From a virus: a DNA stretch of 20,338 nt. The translations under genes and the position numbers were made by a program. Under the pieces are notes generated by a model. The model was not told where the DNA came from and searched no databases. It was given only the letters and a program-made list of their open reading frames with translations. Shown one piece after another: positions 1 to 7,508 of the stretch. The stretch covers positions 1-20,338 of IMG/VR virus record IMGVR_UViG_3300011010_000317, one strand, 5' to 3'. Positions within the stretch are counted from its first letter, which is position 1. Each line of letters starts with the position of its first letter.

Positions 1-2150
1 TAACAGTAGGAAGAGCAGATAATGTTTTAGATAATATTGGTGCAATTGCAGGACCCTTTCCAATTGGACCAGTAGATTACCCAATTGATATTTCAACAGA
101 ACAGGATTTAATTAACGTATTTGGTAAACCACTCTCAACAGATTCTCAATACGAATATTGGATGAGTGCTTCCTCATATCTTTCTTACGGTGGTATCCTT
201 AAGGTTGTAAGAACCGATGGATCAACTTTGAATAATGCAAATGCCGGAGTTGGAGCTGCCTCTACTTCAGCATTAAAAATTGAAAATTATGATGATTATA
301 CAAATAATCATTCAGATGGAACTAATTTCACTTATGCAGCAAAGAACCCAGGAACTTGGGCAAATAATTTAAAAGTTTGTTTTATTGATAATTTAGCAGA
401 TCAGACAATTGGTATTGCAACAACCAACCCTTCAGCTTCTGGGGCAACTATTGGTTTTGGTGTTACGACTGCACTAACAAATATTGCTCTTGCCGGATCA
501 GGAACAACATCACTCTTTAATGGTTATTTGAAGGGTATTATTACTGGTGTTACGACTGATGCTACAAATGGAAATAGTACTATTGATGTACGAATTGTTT
601 CTAGAGTTTCATCTGGTAATACAGAAACTGCAATTGATTATGCAGAAAGTTCTTCTACCGCATCATATTCTACTTCAAGTTCTCTTCGTTTCGTCAATAA
701 TTCTGGAATCAATACAGGAACATCAGCATCTTCTCCAATTACTCCTTCCACAGTTGTTGATTGGTACGGACAACAAACTCTTGGTCTTACAAATTCCACA
801 ATTTTCTGGAAGTCAATTGCACCAAGACCAACTTCAAATCAGTATTCACTTGATAGAGCTGGTGAGAATGATGCTCTCCATATTGCAGTTGTTGATGACA
901 GAGGAACAATCACAGGAAATTCTGGAACAATTATTGAAAAATTCGTAGGTATTTCCAAGGCATTTGATTCAATTTCTTCAGTAAATTCTCCTCAAAAGAT
1001 TTGGTACGAACAGTTTCTTGCTGATTTCTCTTCTCAAGTTTATGCAGGAAGCAATCCTTCCAGTGCTGCTGATTCATATCACGGAACTGCCCCAAGAGCA
1101 GTAGGGTTCAGTACAGCATTTACTCCATACACAACCTCACAAGGTCTCTGGGGACAGGATGCACAGGGAATAACCTTCTCTTCAATCGGAAATGTATCAT
1201 ACACTCTCGCAGGAGGTCAGAATTATTCTGCTAATGGTGGATTCCAAGCATCTCTTGGAGATTTGATTGACTCATATCAACTCTTTAGTAATAAAGATGA
1301 GATTCAAGTAGATTATCTCATTATGGGCCCAGGTCTTACAAATCAAGTAGATTCACAGGCAAAGGCAAATTATTTGATTTCTCTTGCAGGTTCAAGAGGA
1401 GATGCTATTGCTTGTATTGGACCACATAGGGCAAACTTGGTGGGACAAACAAATACTACCACTCAAACAACAAATCTAATTCAATACTTTAGTTCACTTC
1501 AATCATCATCTTATGCAATCTTTGATAGTGGATATAAGTACACCTATGATAGATTCAACAATCAGTTCCGTTATATTCCTTGTAATGCTGATATTGCAGG
1601 TCTAATGACTCGCACTAATATTACATCATTTCCTTGGTTCTCTCCTGCGGGACAACAGAGAGGAATTTTAAATAATGCAATTAAACTTGCTTACAATCCA
1701 TCAAAATCACAAAGAGACCAACTTTACCCACAAAGAATCAACTCAATTATAAATCAACCTGGAGTTGGAACTCTTCTTTTTGGAGATAAAACTGCTCTTG
1801 CATATGCATCCGCATTTGATAGAATTAACGTTCGTCGTCTGTTCCTTACGATTGAACAGGCACTTGAAAAAGTTGCACAAGCACAACTTTTTGAATTAAA
1901 TGACGAATTGACTAGAGCAAATTTCAAAAACGTTGTTGAACCATTTCTTCGTGATATAGAAGCAAAGAGAGGTCTCTACGGATTCCTGGTTGTTTGCGAT
2001 ACCTCAAATAACACTCCTGATGTGATTGATAATAATGAGTTCCGTGCTGATATCTTCCTAAAACCAACGAAGTCAATTAATTATGTAACTCTAACATTTG
2101 TTGCGACTCGCACTGGTGTTAGTTTTGAAGAAGTTGCTGGAACTGTTTAA
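1..2150 (+). CDS. 18: Tail sheath protein gp18 (5' end outside window)
   Basis: Contractile tail sheath subunit of a T4-like myovirus; it polymerises around the tail tube and contracts during infection. The frame is open from base 3, well upstream of the first ATG at 162, and the upstream residues (GPVDYPIDI, then VFGKP, then SYGGILKVVR) are the conserved N-terminal part of sheath proteins, so the real start lies left of the window and the ATG at 162 is internal. About 715 codons are visible, which fits cyanophage sheaths that are longer than T4 gp18 (659 aa). The C-terminal part (DRINVRRLFLTIEQAL, then FVVCD, ending VATRTGVSFEE) is the family's conserved polymerisation region. The middle is Ser/Thr/Asn-rich and resembles the variable surface-exposed insertion. 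It is followed at once by the tail tube gene, as in T4. Identity is certain; only the N-terminus is missing. Confidence 0.95.
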   Translation, partial: TVGRADNVLDNIGAIAGPFPIGPVDYPIDISTEQDLINVFGKPLSTDSQYEYWMSASSYLSYGGILKVVRTDGSTLNNANAGVGAASTSALKIENYDDYTNNHSDGTNFTYAAKNPGTWANNLKVCFIDNLADQTIGIATTNPSASGATIGFGVTTALTNIALAGSGTTSLFNGYLKGIITGVTTDATNGNSTIDVRIVSRVSSGNTETAIDYAESSSTASYSTSSSLRFVNNSGINTGTSASSPITPSTVVDWYGQQTLGLTNSTIFWKSIAPRPTSNQYSLDRAGENDALHIAVVDDRGTITGNSGTIIEKFVGISKAFDSISSVNSPQKIWYEQFLADFSSQVYAGSNPSSAADSYHGTAPRAVGFSTAFTPYTTSQGLWGQDAQGITFSSIGNVSYTLAGGQNYSANGGFQASLGDLIDSYQLFSNKDEIQVDYLIMGPGLTNQVDSQAKANYLISLAGSRGDAIACIGPHRANLVGQTNTTTQTTNLIQYFSSLQSSSYAIFDSGYKYTYDRFNNQFRYIPCNADIAGLMTRTNITSFPWFSPAGQQRGILNNAIKLAYNPSKSQRDQLYPQRINSIINQPGVGTLLFGDKTALAYASAFDRINVRRLFLTIEQALEKVAQAQLFELNDELTRANFKNVVEPFLRDIEAKRGLYGFLVVCDTSNNTPDVIDNNEFRADIFLKPTKSINYVTLTFVATRTGVSFEEVAGTV

Positions 2151-2155
2151 TTAAA

Positions 2156-2162
2156 ATAAATA
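2156..2162 (+). promoter_or_regulatory. T4-type late promoter box before gp19
   Basis: ATAAATA in the gap between gp18 and gp19, 24 bases before the gp19 ATG. It matches the T4/cyanophage late -10 element (TATAAATA or NATAAATA) read by gp55 sigma. Position supports the call; the box is short and AT-rich, so chance matches occur. Confidence 0.6.
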
Positions 2163-2186
2163 AATTAAAAAGGAGAAACTAAAAAA

Positions 2187-2768
2187 ATGGCAACTAACAA
2201 AACTCTCTCAGATTTCAAGTCAGCTCTTATTGGTGGTGGTGCTCGCCCCAATCTATTTGAAGTTGGAATAACTCTACCAGGGCCGGCACAGACAGCAGTT
2301 GGTTCACAAATTGATGCAAAATTTACATTGTTGTGTAAGGCAGCAAATCTTCCAGCATCAAATATTGCATCTATCGATGTTCCTTTTCGTGGAAGAACTT
2401 TTAAGGTTGCTGGGGACAGAACTTATGATACATGGTCGATCACAGTCATTAACGATACTGATTTTGCAATCAGAACGTTTATGGAAAACTGGATGCAATA
2501 TATTGGTCAGTATAAAGATGCAAGTGGAGTAACAAATCCTACCGATTATATGGCAAGTGCTTTGGTAGAACAATTAACTAGAGTTGATACAGCTCAGGGA
2601 GCCACTTCCGGTGGTGGTATTTCAGTTGCAAAATCATATAAATTTGAAGACATCTTCCCAACTAACATTTCTGCAATTGATCTCTCATTTGATTCATCGG
2701 ATGCAATTGAAGAATTTACTGTTGAATTTCAAGTGAATTATTGGTATCCTGTTGGTAAAAGTAACTGA
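2187..2768 (+). CDS. 19: Tail tube protein gp19
   Basis: Major tail tube subunit; hexamers stack to form the inner tube through which DNA passes. The 193-residue product has the T4 gp19-family pattern: an N-terminal RPNLFEVGITLPG segment, CKAANLPASNI, the VPFRGRTFKVAGDRTYD block, ITVINDTDFAIRTFMENW, and a C-terminal beta-rich SYKFEDIFPTNISAIDLSFDS segment. It is somewhat longer than T4 gp19 (163 aa). The ATG is preceded by a clear AAGGAG ribosome binding site 11 bases upstream. It lies directly between sheath (gp18) and portal (gp20), the standard T4-like order, with a late promoter box in front. A second protein with the same layout is encoded at 8733-9287. Confidence 0.95.
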   Translation: MATNKTLSDFKSALIGGGARPNLFEVGITLPGPAQTAVGSQIDAKFTLLCKAANLPASNIASIDVPFRGRTFKVAGDRTYDTWSITVINDTDFAIRTFMENWMQYIGQYKDASGVTNPTDYMASALVEQLTRVDTAQGATSGGGISVAKSYKFEDIFPTNISAIDLSFDSSDAIEEFTVEFQVNYWYPVGKSN

Positions 2769-2774
2769 TAAATA
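2768..2774 (+). promoter_or_regulatory. T4-type late promoter box before gp20
   Basis: ATAAATA overlapping the gp19 stop codon and 24 bases before the gp20 ATG, the same spacing as the box before gp19. Likely late promoter -10 element. Confidence 0.6.
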
Positions 2775-2798
2775 GTAAGAATACAGATTAATTAAATT

Positions 2799-4490
2799 AT
2801 GGCAAAATTATTTGGTTTTTCTATTGAAGATCAAGAACCAATATCACCATCCGTAGTATCACCAGTTCCTCCCAATAGTGAAGACGGATCTGATCATTTT
2901 GTAAGTAGTGGGTTTTTTGGTTCTTATGTAGATATAGAAGGTGTTTATAGAACTGAATTTGATTTAATCAAAAGATATCGTGAGATGGCACTTCACCCTG
3001 AATGTGATAGTGCCATTGAAGATATTGTAAGTGAGGCAATTGTATCTGACACAAACGATAGTCCAGTAGAAATTGAACTTTCAAACTTAAATGCCAGTGA
3101 TGGTATTAAAAAAAGAATTAGAGAAGAGTTTAAAAATATTCTTGATTTATTGGATTTTGATAGAAAATCTCACGAAATTTATAGAAATTGGTATATTGAT
3201 GGAAGACTATACTATCACAAAGTAATTGATTTCAAAAAACCAGAAGAAGGAATTAAAGAGTTGAGATATATTGACGCAATGAAAATGCGTTATATACGAC
3301 AACAAAAAAAGACAACTGATGCGGATAAGAGATTTAGATTAGCAAATGCGAATCCAAATAATCAAAATCCAATGGAATACGAATTCCCCGAAATGGAGGA
3401 GTATTTCATTTACAATCCAAAGATGACATATCCCACAGGAAATGCATCTGCATTGGGTGGAGAGGCAGGGATTAAGATGACTAAGGATTCTATTACCTAT
3501 TGCACTTCAGGACTTGTAGACCGCAATAAGGGGTCAACCTTATCATATCTTCATAAGGCAATTAAATCTCTCAATCAACTACGAATGATTGAAGATTCTT
3601 TGGTAATCTACAGACTTTCAAGAGCACCAGAAAGAAGAGTATTTTATATTGATGTTGGTAATCTACCTAAAGTAAAGGCAGAACAATATCTTCGTGATGT
3701 GATGATGAGATATCGTAATAAACTTGTATATGATGCGAATACAGGTGAAATTCGTGATGATAAAAAAATGATGTCTATGATGGAAGATTTCTGGTTACCA
3801 CGAAGAGAAGGTGGTAGAGGAACTGAGATTACAACTCTTCCTGGTGGGCAAAATCTTGGTGAAATCACAGATATTGAATATTTTAAGAAAAAACTTTATC
3901 GTTCATTAAATGTACCACCATCAAGAATGGATGGTGAAGGTGGATTTAACCTTGGACGTTCTTCAGAAATTCTTCGTGATGAAGTTAAGTTCAGTAAGTT
4001 TGTTGGTAGATTGAGAAAAAGATTTTCATATATGTTTAATGATATGTTGAAAACTCAATTAATTCTTAAAAATATCATTACCCCAGAAGACTGGGAGACA
4101 ATGGATGAGCACATACAATATGATTTCTTATATGATAATCACTTTGCGGAACTTAAAGACGCAGAATTACTTAATGAAAGGTTGAATATGGTACAAGTTG
4201 CCGAACCTTATATTGGTAAATATTTTTCACAAGATTATGTGAGGCGTAAAATCCTTCGTCAAACAGATATTGAAATCATTGAACAGGATTCAATTATTAA
4301 GAAAGAAATTCAAAAAGGTATTATTCCAGATCCAAGTCAACCAATTGATCCACAAACAGGACTTCCATTAGACCAAACATCTCAAATGGATTTGGGACAA
4401 CCAGTTATGGAACCTGATATTGATAAACAAGGTGATACTACTGTTGCGGATGGTAAAATTGCAGAGATGCCCAAGGGCGGTGAGATATAA
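2799..4490 (+). CDS. 20: Portal vertex protein gp20
   Basis: Head portal protein; a dodecameric ring at one capsid vertex that nucleates head assembly, is the docking site for terminase and the passage for DNA. The 563-residue product is close to T4 gp20 (524 aa). Recognisable family blocks are VYRTEFDLIKRYREMALHPE near residue 48, SAIEDIVSEAIV, YYHKVIDF, LRYIDAMKMRYIRQ, the YRLSRAPERRVFYIDVGNLP block, YRNKLVYDANTGEIRD, and LYRSLNVPPSRM. The last 60 residues are Pro/Gln/Asp-rich and poorly conserved. No good ribosome binding site is seen before the ATG. The gene sits between the tail tube and the head core/protease/scaffold genes, as in all T4-like phages. It is widely used as a cyanomyovirus marker gene. 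Confidence 0.97.
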   Translation: MAKLFGFSIEDQEPISPSVVSPVPPNSEDGSDHFVSSGFFGSYVDIEGVYRTEFDLIKRYREMALHPECDSAIEDIVSEAIVSDTNDSPVEIELSNLNASDGIKKRIREEFKNILDLLDFDRKSHEIYRNWYIDGRLYYHKVIDFKKPEEGIKELRYIDAMKMRYIRQQKKTTDADKRFRLANANPNNQNPMEYEFPEMEEYFIYNPKMTYPTGNASALGGEAGIKMTKDSITYCTSGLVDRNKGSTLSYLHKAIKSLNQLRMIEDSLVIYRLSRAPERRVFYIDVGNLPKVKAEQYLRDVMMRYRNKLVYDANTGEIRDDKKMMSMMEDFWLPRREGGRGTEITTLPGGQNLGEITDIEYFKKKLYRSLNVPPSRMDGEGGFNLGRSSEILRDEVKFSKFVGRLRKRFSYMFNDMLKTQLILKNIITPEDWETMDEHIQYDFLYDNHFAELKDAELLNERLNMVQVAEPYIGKYFSQDYVRRKILRQTDIEIIEQDSIIKKEIQKGIIPDPSQPIDPQTGLPLDQTSQMDLGQPVMEPDIDKQGDTTVADGKIAEMPKGGEI

Positions 4491-4499
4491 ATATAAATA
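4487..4499 (+). promoter_or_regulatory. Overlapping double late promoter box before the gp67-like gene
   Basis: Two overlapping ATAAATA motifs (4487-4493 and 4493-4499, sharing one base) at the end of gene 20, 26-38 bases before the small acidic gene at 4525. Likely late promoter; whether one or both are used cannot be told. Confidence 0.55.
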
Positions 4500-4524
4500 A
4501 ACAAGCAATTAATTGGTCACAAAT

Positions 4525-4692
4525 ATGGATGAACTGATGGATATGATTATTAGTGATGAATCACCTTCACAAATCAGCGATAAAATCAAAGATTTGCTTT
4601 TTGCAAAATCCACAGAAAGATTGGATACATTTCGTCCAATGGTAGCATCTTCGGTTTTTGGTGAAGGAGAAAGTGAAGAAGACGAAGAGTAA
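4525..4692 (+). CDS. 67: Small acidic prohead core protein, gp67-like
   Basis: A 55-codon gene that is easily missed. The product begins MDELMDMIISD, contains SQISDKIKDLLFAKSTERLD, and ends in an acidic tail GEGESEEDEE. T4 gp67 (80 aa, minor prohead core protein also called PIP) has the same layout, an N-terminal helix starting MEEL followed by a very acidic tail, and lies in the same place between portal gene 20 and protease gene 21. In T4 it helps shape the prohead core and is destroyed by the gp21 protease. Here the acidic tail is much shorter. Function is inferred from position, size and composition rather than from strong sequence identity. It has a late promoter box upstream, and no clear ribosome binding site. 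Confidence 0.75.
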   Translation: MDELMDMIISDESPSQISDKIKDLLFAKSTERLDTFRPMVASSVFGEGESEEDEE

Positions 4693-4723
4693 AGATACGA
4701 TTATACTACGAATTTGTAAAGTA

Positions 4724-4730
4724 ATAAATA
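4724..4730 (+). promoter_or_regulatory. T4-type late promoter box before the 184-aa virion-type gene
   Basis: ATAAATA in the 62-base gap after the gp67-like gene, 24 bases before the ATG at 4755. The spacing equals that before gp19 and gp20, which strengthens the call. Confidence 0.55.
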
Positions 4731-4754
4731 ATCAATAAATGTATTATACGAATA

Positions 4755-5309
4755 ATGACGCATAGACCAGTTGGTGCAGGTTCTTCATTCTCATTTACCG
4801 GCACCGCAACAACATCATCAGCATTTTCAGTGCAGTCAGATACTTTGAGAATTGTTGCTGTTGGTGGTGCAGCACATATTACGATTGGATCAAGCCCAAC
4901 GGCAACAAACACTGATTACTATGTTCCTTCTGGTGGATCTGTAACTCTTGCTCTTACAAAGGCATCAAATAGAGTTGTTGGTATTACTACTGGAACTACT
5001 ACAACAATTGATTTCGCAGAAGGAACACAATCACCATTTGGTGTTGGTGATTCTGTAACATTGAGTGCATCTGGACAATCTTATTATGACTTTTCTCACC
5101 AGATAGTCACATCTGTAAATACTAGTTCTGGTGTTAATGGATTTCATCAAAGTAGAATCATTGTAAGTTACAACTCAAGTGGTATTGTAACTGCATTTTC
5201 TTCTGCTGATGCAACATTAAGAACATCACAAAAACTTGGTGCGATTGGTGCTTCTGGTGCATCTGGAGTTTTATATTATCAACAAGTACAACTTACCAAC
5301 CAGGCATAA
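4755..5309 (+). CDS. Unrecognised beta-rich protein, probably a virion structural protein
   Basis: A 184-residue product that I cannot assign to a T4 gene. It is rich in Ser, Thr, Gly and Val with almost no charged residues, for example SFSFTGTATTSSAFSV and SGGSVTLALTK, a composition typical of beta-sandwich surface or decoration proteins. It has no signal peptide or membrane segment. Its second half contains GVGDSVTLSASGQ and QSRIIVSYNSSGIVT. It sits between the gp67-like core gene and the protease gene 21, a position held by gene 68 (head core) in T4, but the composition does not resemble the charged core proteins. A late promoter box precedes it and gp21 starts one base after its stop, so it is made with head proteins. 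A role on the capsid or neck is an inference from context only. Confidence 0.8.
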   Translation: MTHRPVGAGSSFSFTGTATTSSAFSVQSDTLRIVAVGGAAHITIGSSPTATNTDYYVPSGGSVTLALTKASNRVVGITTGTTTTIDFAEGTQSPFGVGDSVTLSASGQSYYDFSHQIVTSVNTSSGVNGFHQSRIIVSYNSSGIVTAFSSADATLRTSQKLGAIGASGASGVLYYQQVQLTNQA

Positions 5310-5310
5310 A

Positions 5311-5961
5311 ATGAAACTCATCACAGAACAAATTGAATCAGTAGAAGTTATTACTGAAAGTATAAATGGAAAGAAAACTCTGTTTATTCAGGGGCCATTT
5401 CTCTGTACAGAGAAAGCAAATCGTAATAATAGAATATATTCTTTCTGTGTTATGGAAAGAGAAGTTAAAAGATATAATGAACAATATGTATGTAAAGGTC
5501 GTGCTCTTGGTGAACTTGGGCATCCAGATGGACCTACTGTAAACCTTGATCGTGTTTCTCACAAGATTGTTTCTCTTTTTCCAGAAGGAAATAACTTTAT
5601 TGGTAAGGCACAAATCCTTCCCACTCCAATGGGTAAAATTGCTGAGGCACTTTTAAACTCTGGTGTGACTCTTGGTGTTTCTTCTCGTGGTATAGGATCT
5701 GTCACAAGAAATCGTGATGGATACAATGAAGTTGGTGATGATTTTATGTTAGCAACTGCTGCTGATATTGTTGCAGATCCTTCTGCCCCTGACGCATTTG
5801 TTCAGGGAATTATGGAAGGAAAGGAGTGGGTGTGGTCTGGAGGAATCTTAAGAGAACAGATCGCAAAGTCAACACAAAGAAGAATAAATACATTAGTCGA
5901 TCAAAAAAGACTTGAAGAAAGAAAATTGGAATTGTTCAATGACTTTCTTGCAAATATTTAA
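5311..5961 (+). CDS. 21: Prohead core protease gp21
   Basis: Head maturation protease that cuts the scaffold, core proteins and the N-terminus of the major capsid protein after assembly. The 216-residue product matches T4 gp21 in length (about 212 aa) and in conserved blocks: IQGPFLCTEKANRNNRIY, ALGELGHP with the likely catalytic His71, LGVSSRG with the likely catalytic Ser at 124/125, and DIVADPSAPDAF. The ATG at 5311 is chosen over an upstream in-frame TTG at 5236: the TTG lies inside the preceding gene, the family begins near this ATG, and a weak AGG lies 6 bases upstream of it. The start follows the previous stop by one base, suggesting translational coupling. Assignment of catalytic residues is from family knowledge; the third member of the triad was not identified. 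Confidence 0.95.
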   Translation: MKLITEQIESVEVITESINGKKTLFIQGPFLCTEKANRNNRIYSFCVMEREVKRYNEQYVCKGRALGELGHPDGPTVNLDRVSHKIVSLFPEGNNFIGKAQILPTPMGKIAEALLNSGVTLGVSSRGIGSVTRNRDGYNEVGDDFMLATAADIVADPSAPDAFVQGIMEGKEWVWSGGILREQIAKSTQRRINTLVDQKRLEERKLELFNDFLANI

Positions 5962-5964
5962 ATT

Positions 5965-5971
5965 ATAAATA
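5965..5971 (+). promoter_or_regulatory. T4-type late promoter box before gp22
   Basis: TATAAATA (core ATAAATA at 5965-5971) in the gap between gp21 and gp22, 36 bases before the gp22 ATG. Full match to the T4 late consensus. Confidence 0.65.
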
Positions 5972-6007
5972 AATATAGATTTAATAAAGGTAAATCGGAG
6001 AGTTCAA

Positions 6008-7132
6008 ATGTCTCGTGGAGATCTACAAGAAATGGAAGTGGGCACTAAGCAATCCAAAACTGCTGTAAATTCTAATGCTACAGCAGCAGATTCAATGACA
6101 TCATTATCTGGAAACTTACCACCAGGTCAAACTGGTAGTTATGAAGACCTCGGTGGTCCTACTCCAGAAAATTATAAGTCAGATGATGATTCAGCAAAAC
6201 TTAAAACTCCTGGTGCAACACTCAAACAAGTAAGAGATGTTGTAAATAAGGGAGCAAAACCTGCTGATGCAATGAAAGAAGAAGAAGATCTTGAAGACGA
6301 AGATTTTATTGAAGAAGAAATGCATGATGAAGAAGATGAAGACGATGAGGAAGATGAAGACGATGAGGAAGAAGATGACGAAGAAGATGACGAAGAAGAA
6401 GTACAAGAAGATTTTGATATTGAAGACGATGTAAATGCTCTTCTTGATGGTGAAGAACTATCTGAAGAGTTCCAACTAAAAGCAAGAACCATTTTTGAGG
6501 CTGCTCTCAGATCTAAGGTTAGTGAAATTAAGGAATCTATTGAAGATCAATATGCAAGAGCACTTGTTGAAGAGGTTGAAGAAATTAAAACCGAACTCAA
6601 CGAACGTGTAGATTCTTATCTAGAATATGTTGCTGATGAATGGTTCACCGAAAATTGCCTTGCGATTGAGCAAGGACTTAAGGCAGAACTTACAGAATCC
6701 TTCATCCAAGGAATGAAGGGTCTTTTTGAAGATCATTATGTAGAAATCCCTGAAGATAAATATGATGTTTTAGATAGTATGGTAGAAAAACTTGATGAAA
6801 TGGAAACAAAACTCAACGAGCAAATTGAGAAAAACGTTTCCCTAAACAAGCGTCTCTCAGAGTCGGTTGCTGATGGAATCTTTGAACAAGTTTCTGGTGG
6901 ACTTGCTGCCACTCAGAAAGATAAGCTCGCTTCACTTGCCGAAAGTGTTGAGTTTGAAAGTGAATCAGAATATCGCGGAAAACTGGAGACATTGAAGGAA
7001 TCTTATTTCCCAACATACAAATCTCCAAGATCCAAACCTGAAAATTTGTCAGAAGGCGTAGATAGTTCACCTGAATCTATTTCAGGAACAATGGCATCTT
7101 ATCTGAACACTCTTTCAAGATTTAATAAATAA
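6008..7132 (+). CDS. 22: Prohead scaffold (core) protein gp22
   Basis: Main internal scaffold of the prohead, around which gp23 assembles and which gp21 later degrades. The 374-residue product is longer than T4 gp22 (269 aa). Three parts can be seen: a polar N-terminus containing TKQSKTAVNSNATAADSM, a pattern typical of cyanophage gp22; an extremely acidic tract of Glu and Asp at about residues 91-135; and a long helical region (residues 150-300) with heptad-like Leu/Val spacing and many Glu/Lys residues, including LDEMETKLNEQIEKNVSLNKRL, consistent with coiled coil. The C-terminus reads SGTMASYLNTLSRFNK. A CGGAG ribosome binding site ends 7 bases before the ATG. It lies between protease and capsid genes as in T4. 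The acidic tract is encoded by short tandem repeats. Confidence 0.93.
   Translation: MSRGDLQEMEVGTKQSKTAVNSNATAADSMTSLSGNLPPGQTGSYEDLGGPTPENYKSDDDSAKLKTPGATLKQVRDVVNKGAKPADAMKEEEDLEDEDFIEEEMHDEEDEDDEEDEDDEEEDDEEDDEEEVQEDFDIEDDVNALLDGEELSEEFQLKARTIFEAALRSKVSEIKESIEDQYARALVEEVEEIKTELNERVDSYLEYVADEWFTENCLAIEQGLKAELTESFIQGMKGLFEDHYVEIPEDKYDVLDSMVEKLDEMETKLNEQIEKNVSLNKRLSESVADGIFEQVSGGLAATQKDKLASLAESVEFESESEYRGKLETLKESYFPTYKSPRSKPENLSEGVDSSPESISGTMASYLNTLSRFNK
6332..6391 (+). repeat. Short in-frame tandem repeats encoding the gp22 acidic tract
   Basis: Two perfect tandem copies of an 18-base unit (6332-6349, 6350-6367) are followed directly by two perfect copies of a 12-base unit (6368-6379, 6380-6391). 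All units are multiples of three and encode only Glu and Asp, so copy number can change without breaking gene 22. Confidence 0.85.
7125..7131 (+). promoter_or_regulatory. T4-type late promoter box before gp23
   Basis: ATAAATA overlapping the last codons and stop of gene 22, 53 bases before the major capsid gene ATG. Likely late promoter; the leader would be longer than for gp19 or gp20. Confidence 0.5.
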
Positions 7133-7184
7133 CTGACTTCAATATTAAATCAAACGTAAACAAACACACTAAAGGTAAACGCAA

Positions 7185-7508
7185 ATGTTTCAATCAGAAC
7201 ATCTGCAGGAAAAGTGGGCTCCTCTCCTCAACTATGAGGGTCTTGATTCAATCAAAGATTCACATCGTAGAGCGGTAACCGCAGTCCTGTTAGAGAACCA
7301 AGAAAGATTTTTAAGAGAGCAATCCTCATTTGATAATGGTTCATTGTCAATGTTGATGGAATCTCCAACCAACAGCGGTAATGCTGCTGGTGCTAGTGGA
7401 GGATTCGGTGGTGGTGCTGGTCTAGCATCTGGTCCTACTGCTGGTTTTGATCATTCGGTGGTGGTTCTGCTGCTGCTGGTCCTACTGCTGGTTTCGATCC
7501 AGTTCTAA
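7185..7508 (+). CDS. 23: Major capsid protein gp23, N-terminal part (frame broken)
   Basis: N-terminal part of the major head protein. It starts MFQSEHLQEKWAPLLNYEGL, which is diagnostic of cyanophage gp23, from an ATG with AAGG 9 bases upstream. The reading continues through DSHRRAVTAVLLENQERFLREQ and a Gly/Ala-rich linker ending GPTAGFD at 7451. After that the frame reads nonsense: a run of Val/Leu produced by reading the linker codons one base off, ending at a TAA at 7506-7508. The rest of gp23 continues in the frame one base back (-1). The shift must occur after the in-frame stop of that second frame at 7448-7450. In T4 gp23 the N-terminal 65 residues form the piece that gp21 removes. As written this segment alone cannot form a capsid protein. 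Confidence 0.9.
   Translation: MFQSEHLQEKWAPLLNYEGLDSIKDSHRRAVTAVLLENQERFLREQSSFDNGSLSMLMESPTNSGNAAGASGGFGGGAGLASGPTAGFDHSVVVLLLLVLLLVSIQF
7403..7496 (+). repeat. Imperfect tandem repeat (47-50 bases) in the gp23 linker, at the frame break
   Basis: Two adjacent copies start at 7403 and 7453. They share a perfect 13-base 5' part (7403-7415 and 7453-7465) and a perfect 17-base 3' part (7431-7447 and 7478-7494), with a differing 15- or 12-base middle. The copies encode FGGGAGLASGPTAGFD and FGGGSAAAGPTAGFD but in different frames, since the offset (50, then 47 bases) is not a multiple of three. Confidence 0.85.

Noticed and set aside
547-948. Second + frame open within gp18
   Set aside because: Leu/Gln-rich shadow of the sheath gene, no ribosome binding site, and fully inside a conserved gene.
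5236-5310. Extended start of gp21 at TTG 5236
   Set aside because: Lies inside the preceding gene and adds residues absent from the family; ATG 5311 fits T4 gp21.
6172-6492. Minus-strand open frame with a long serine run
   Set aside because: It is the reverse complement of the GAA/GAT repeats encoding the gp22 acidic tract; the serine run is a by-product.
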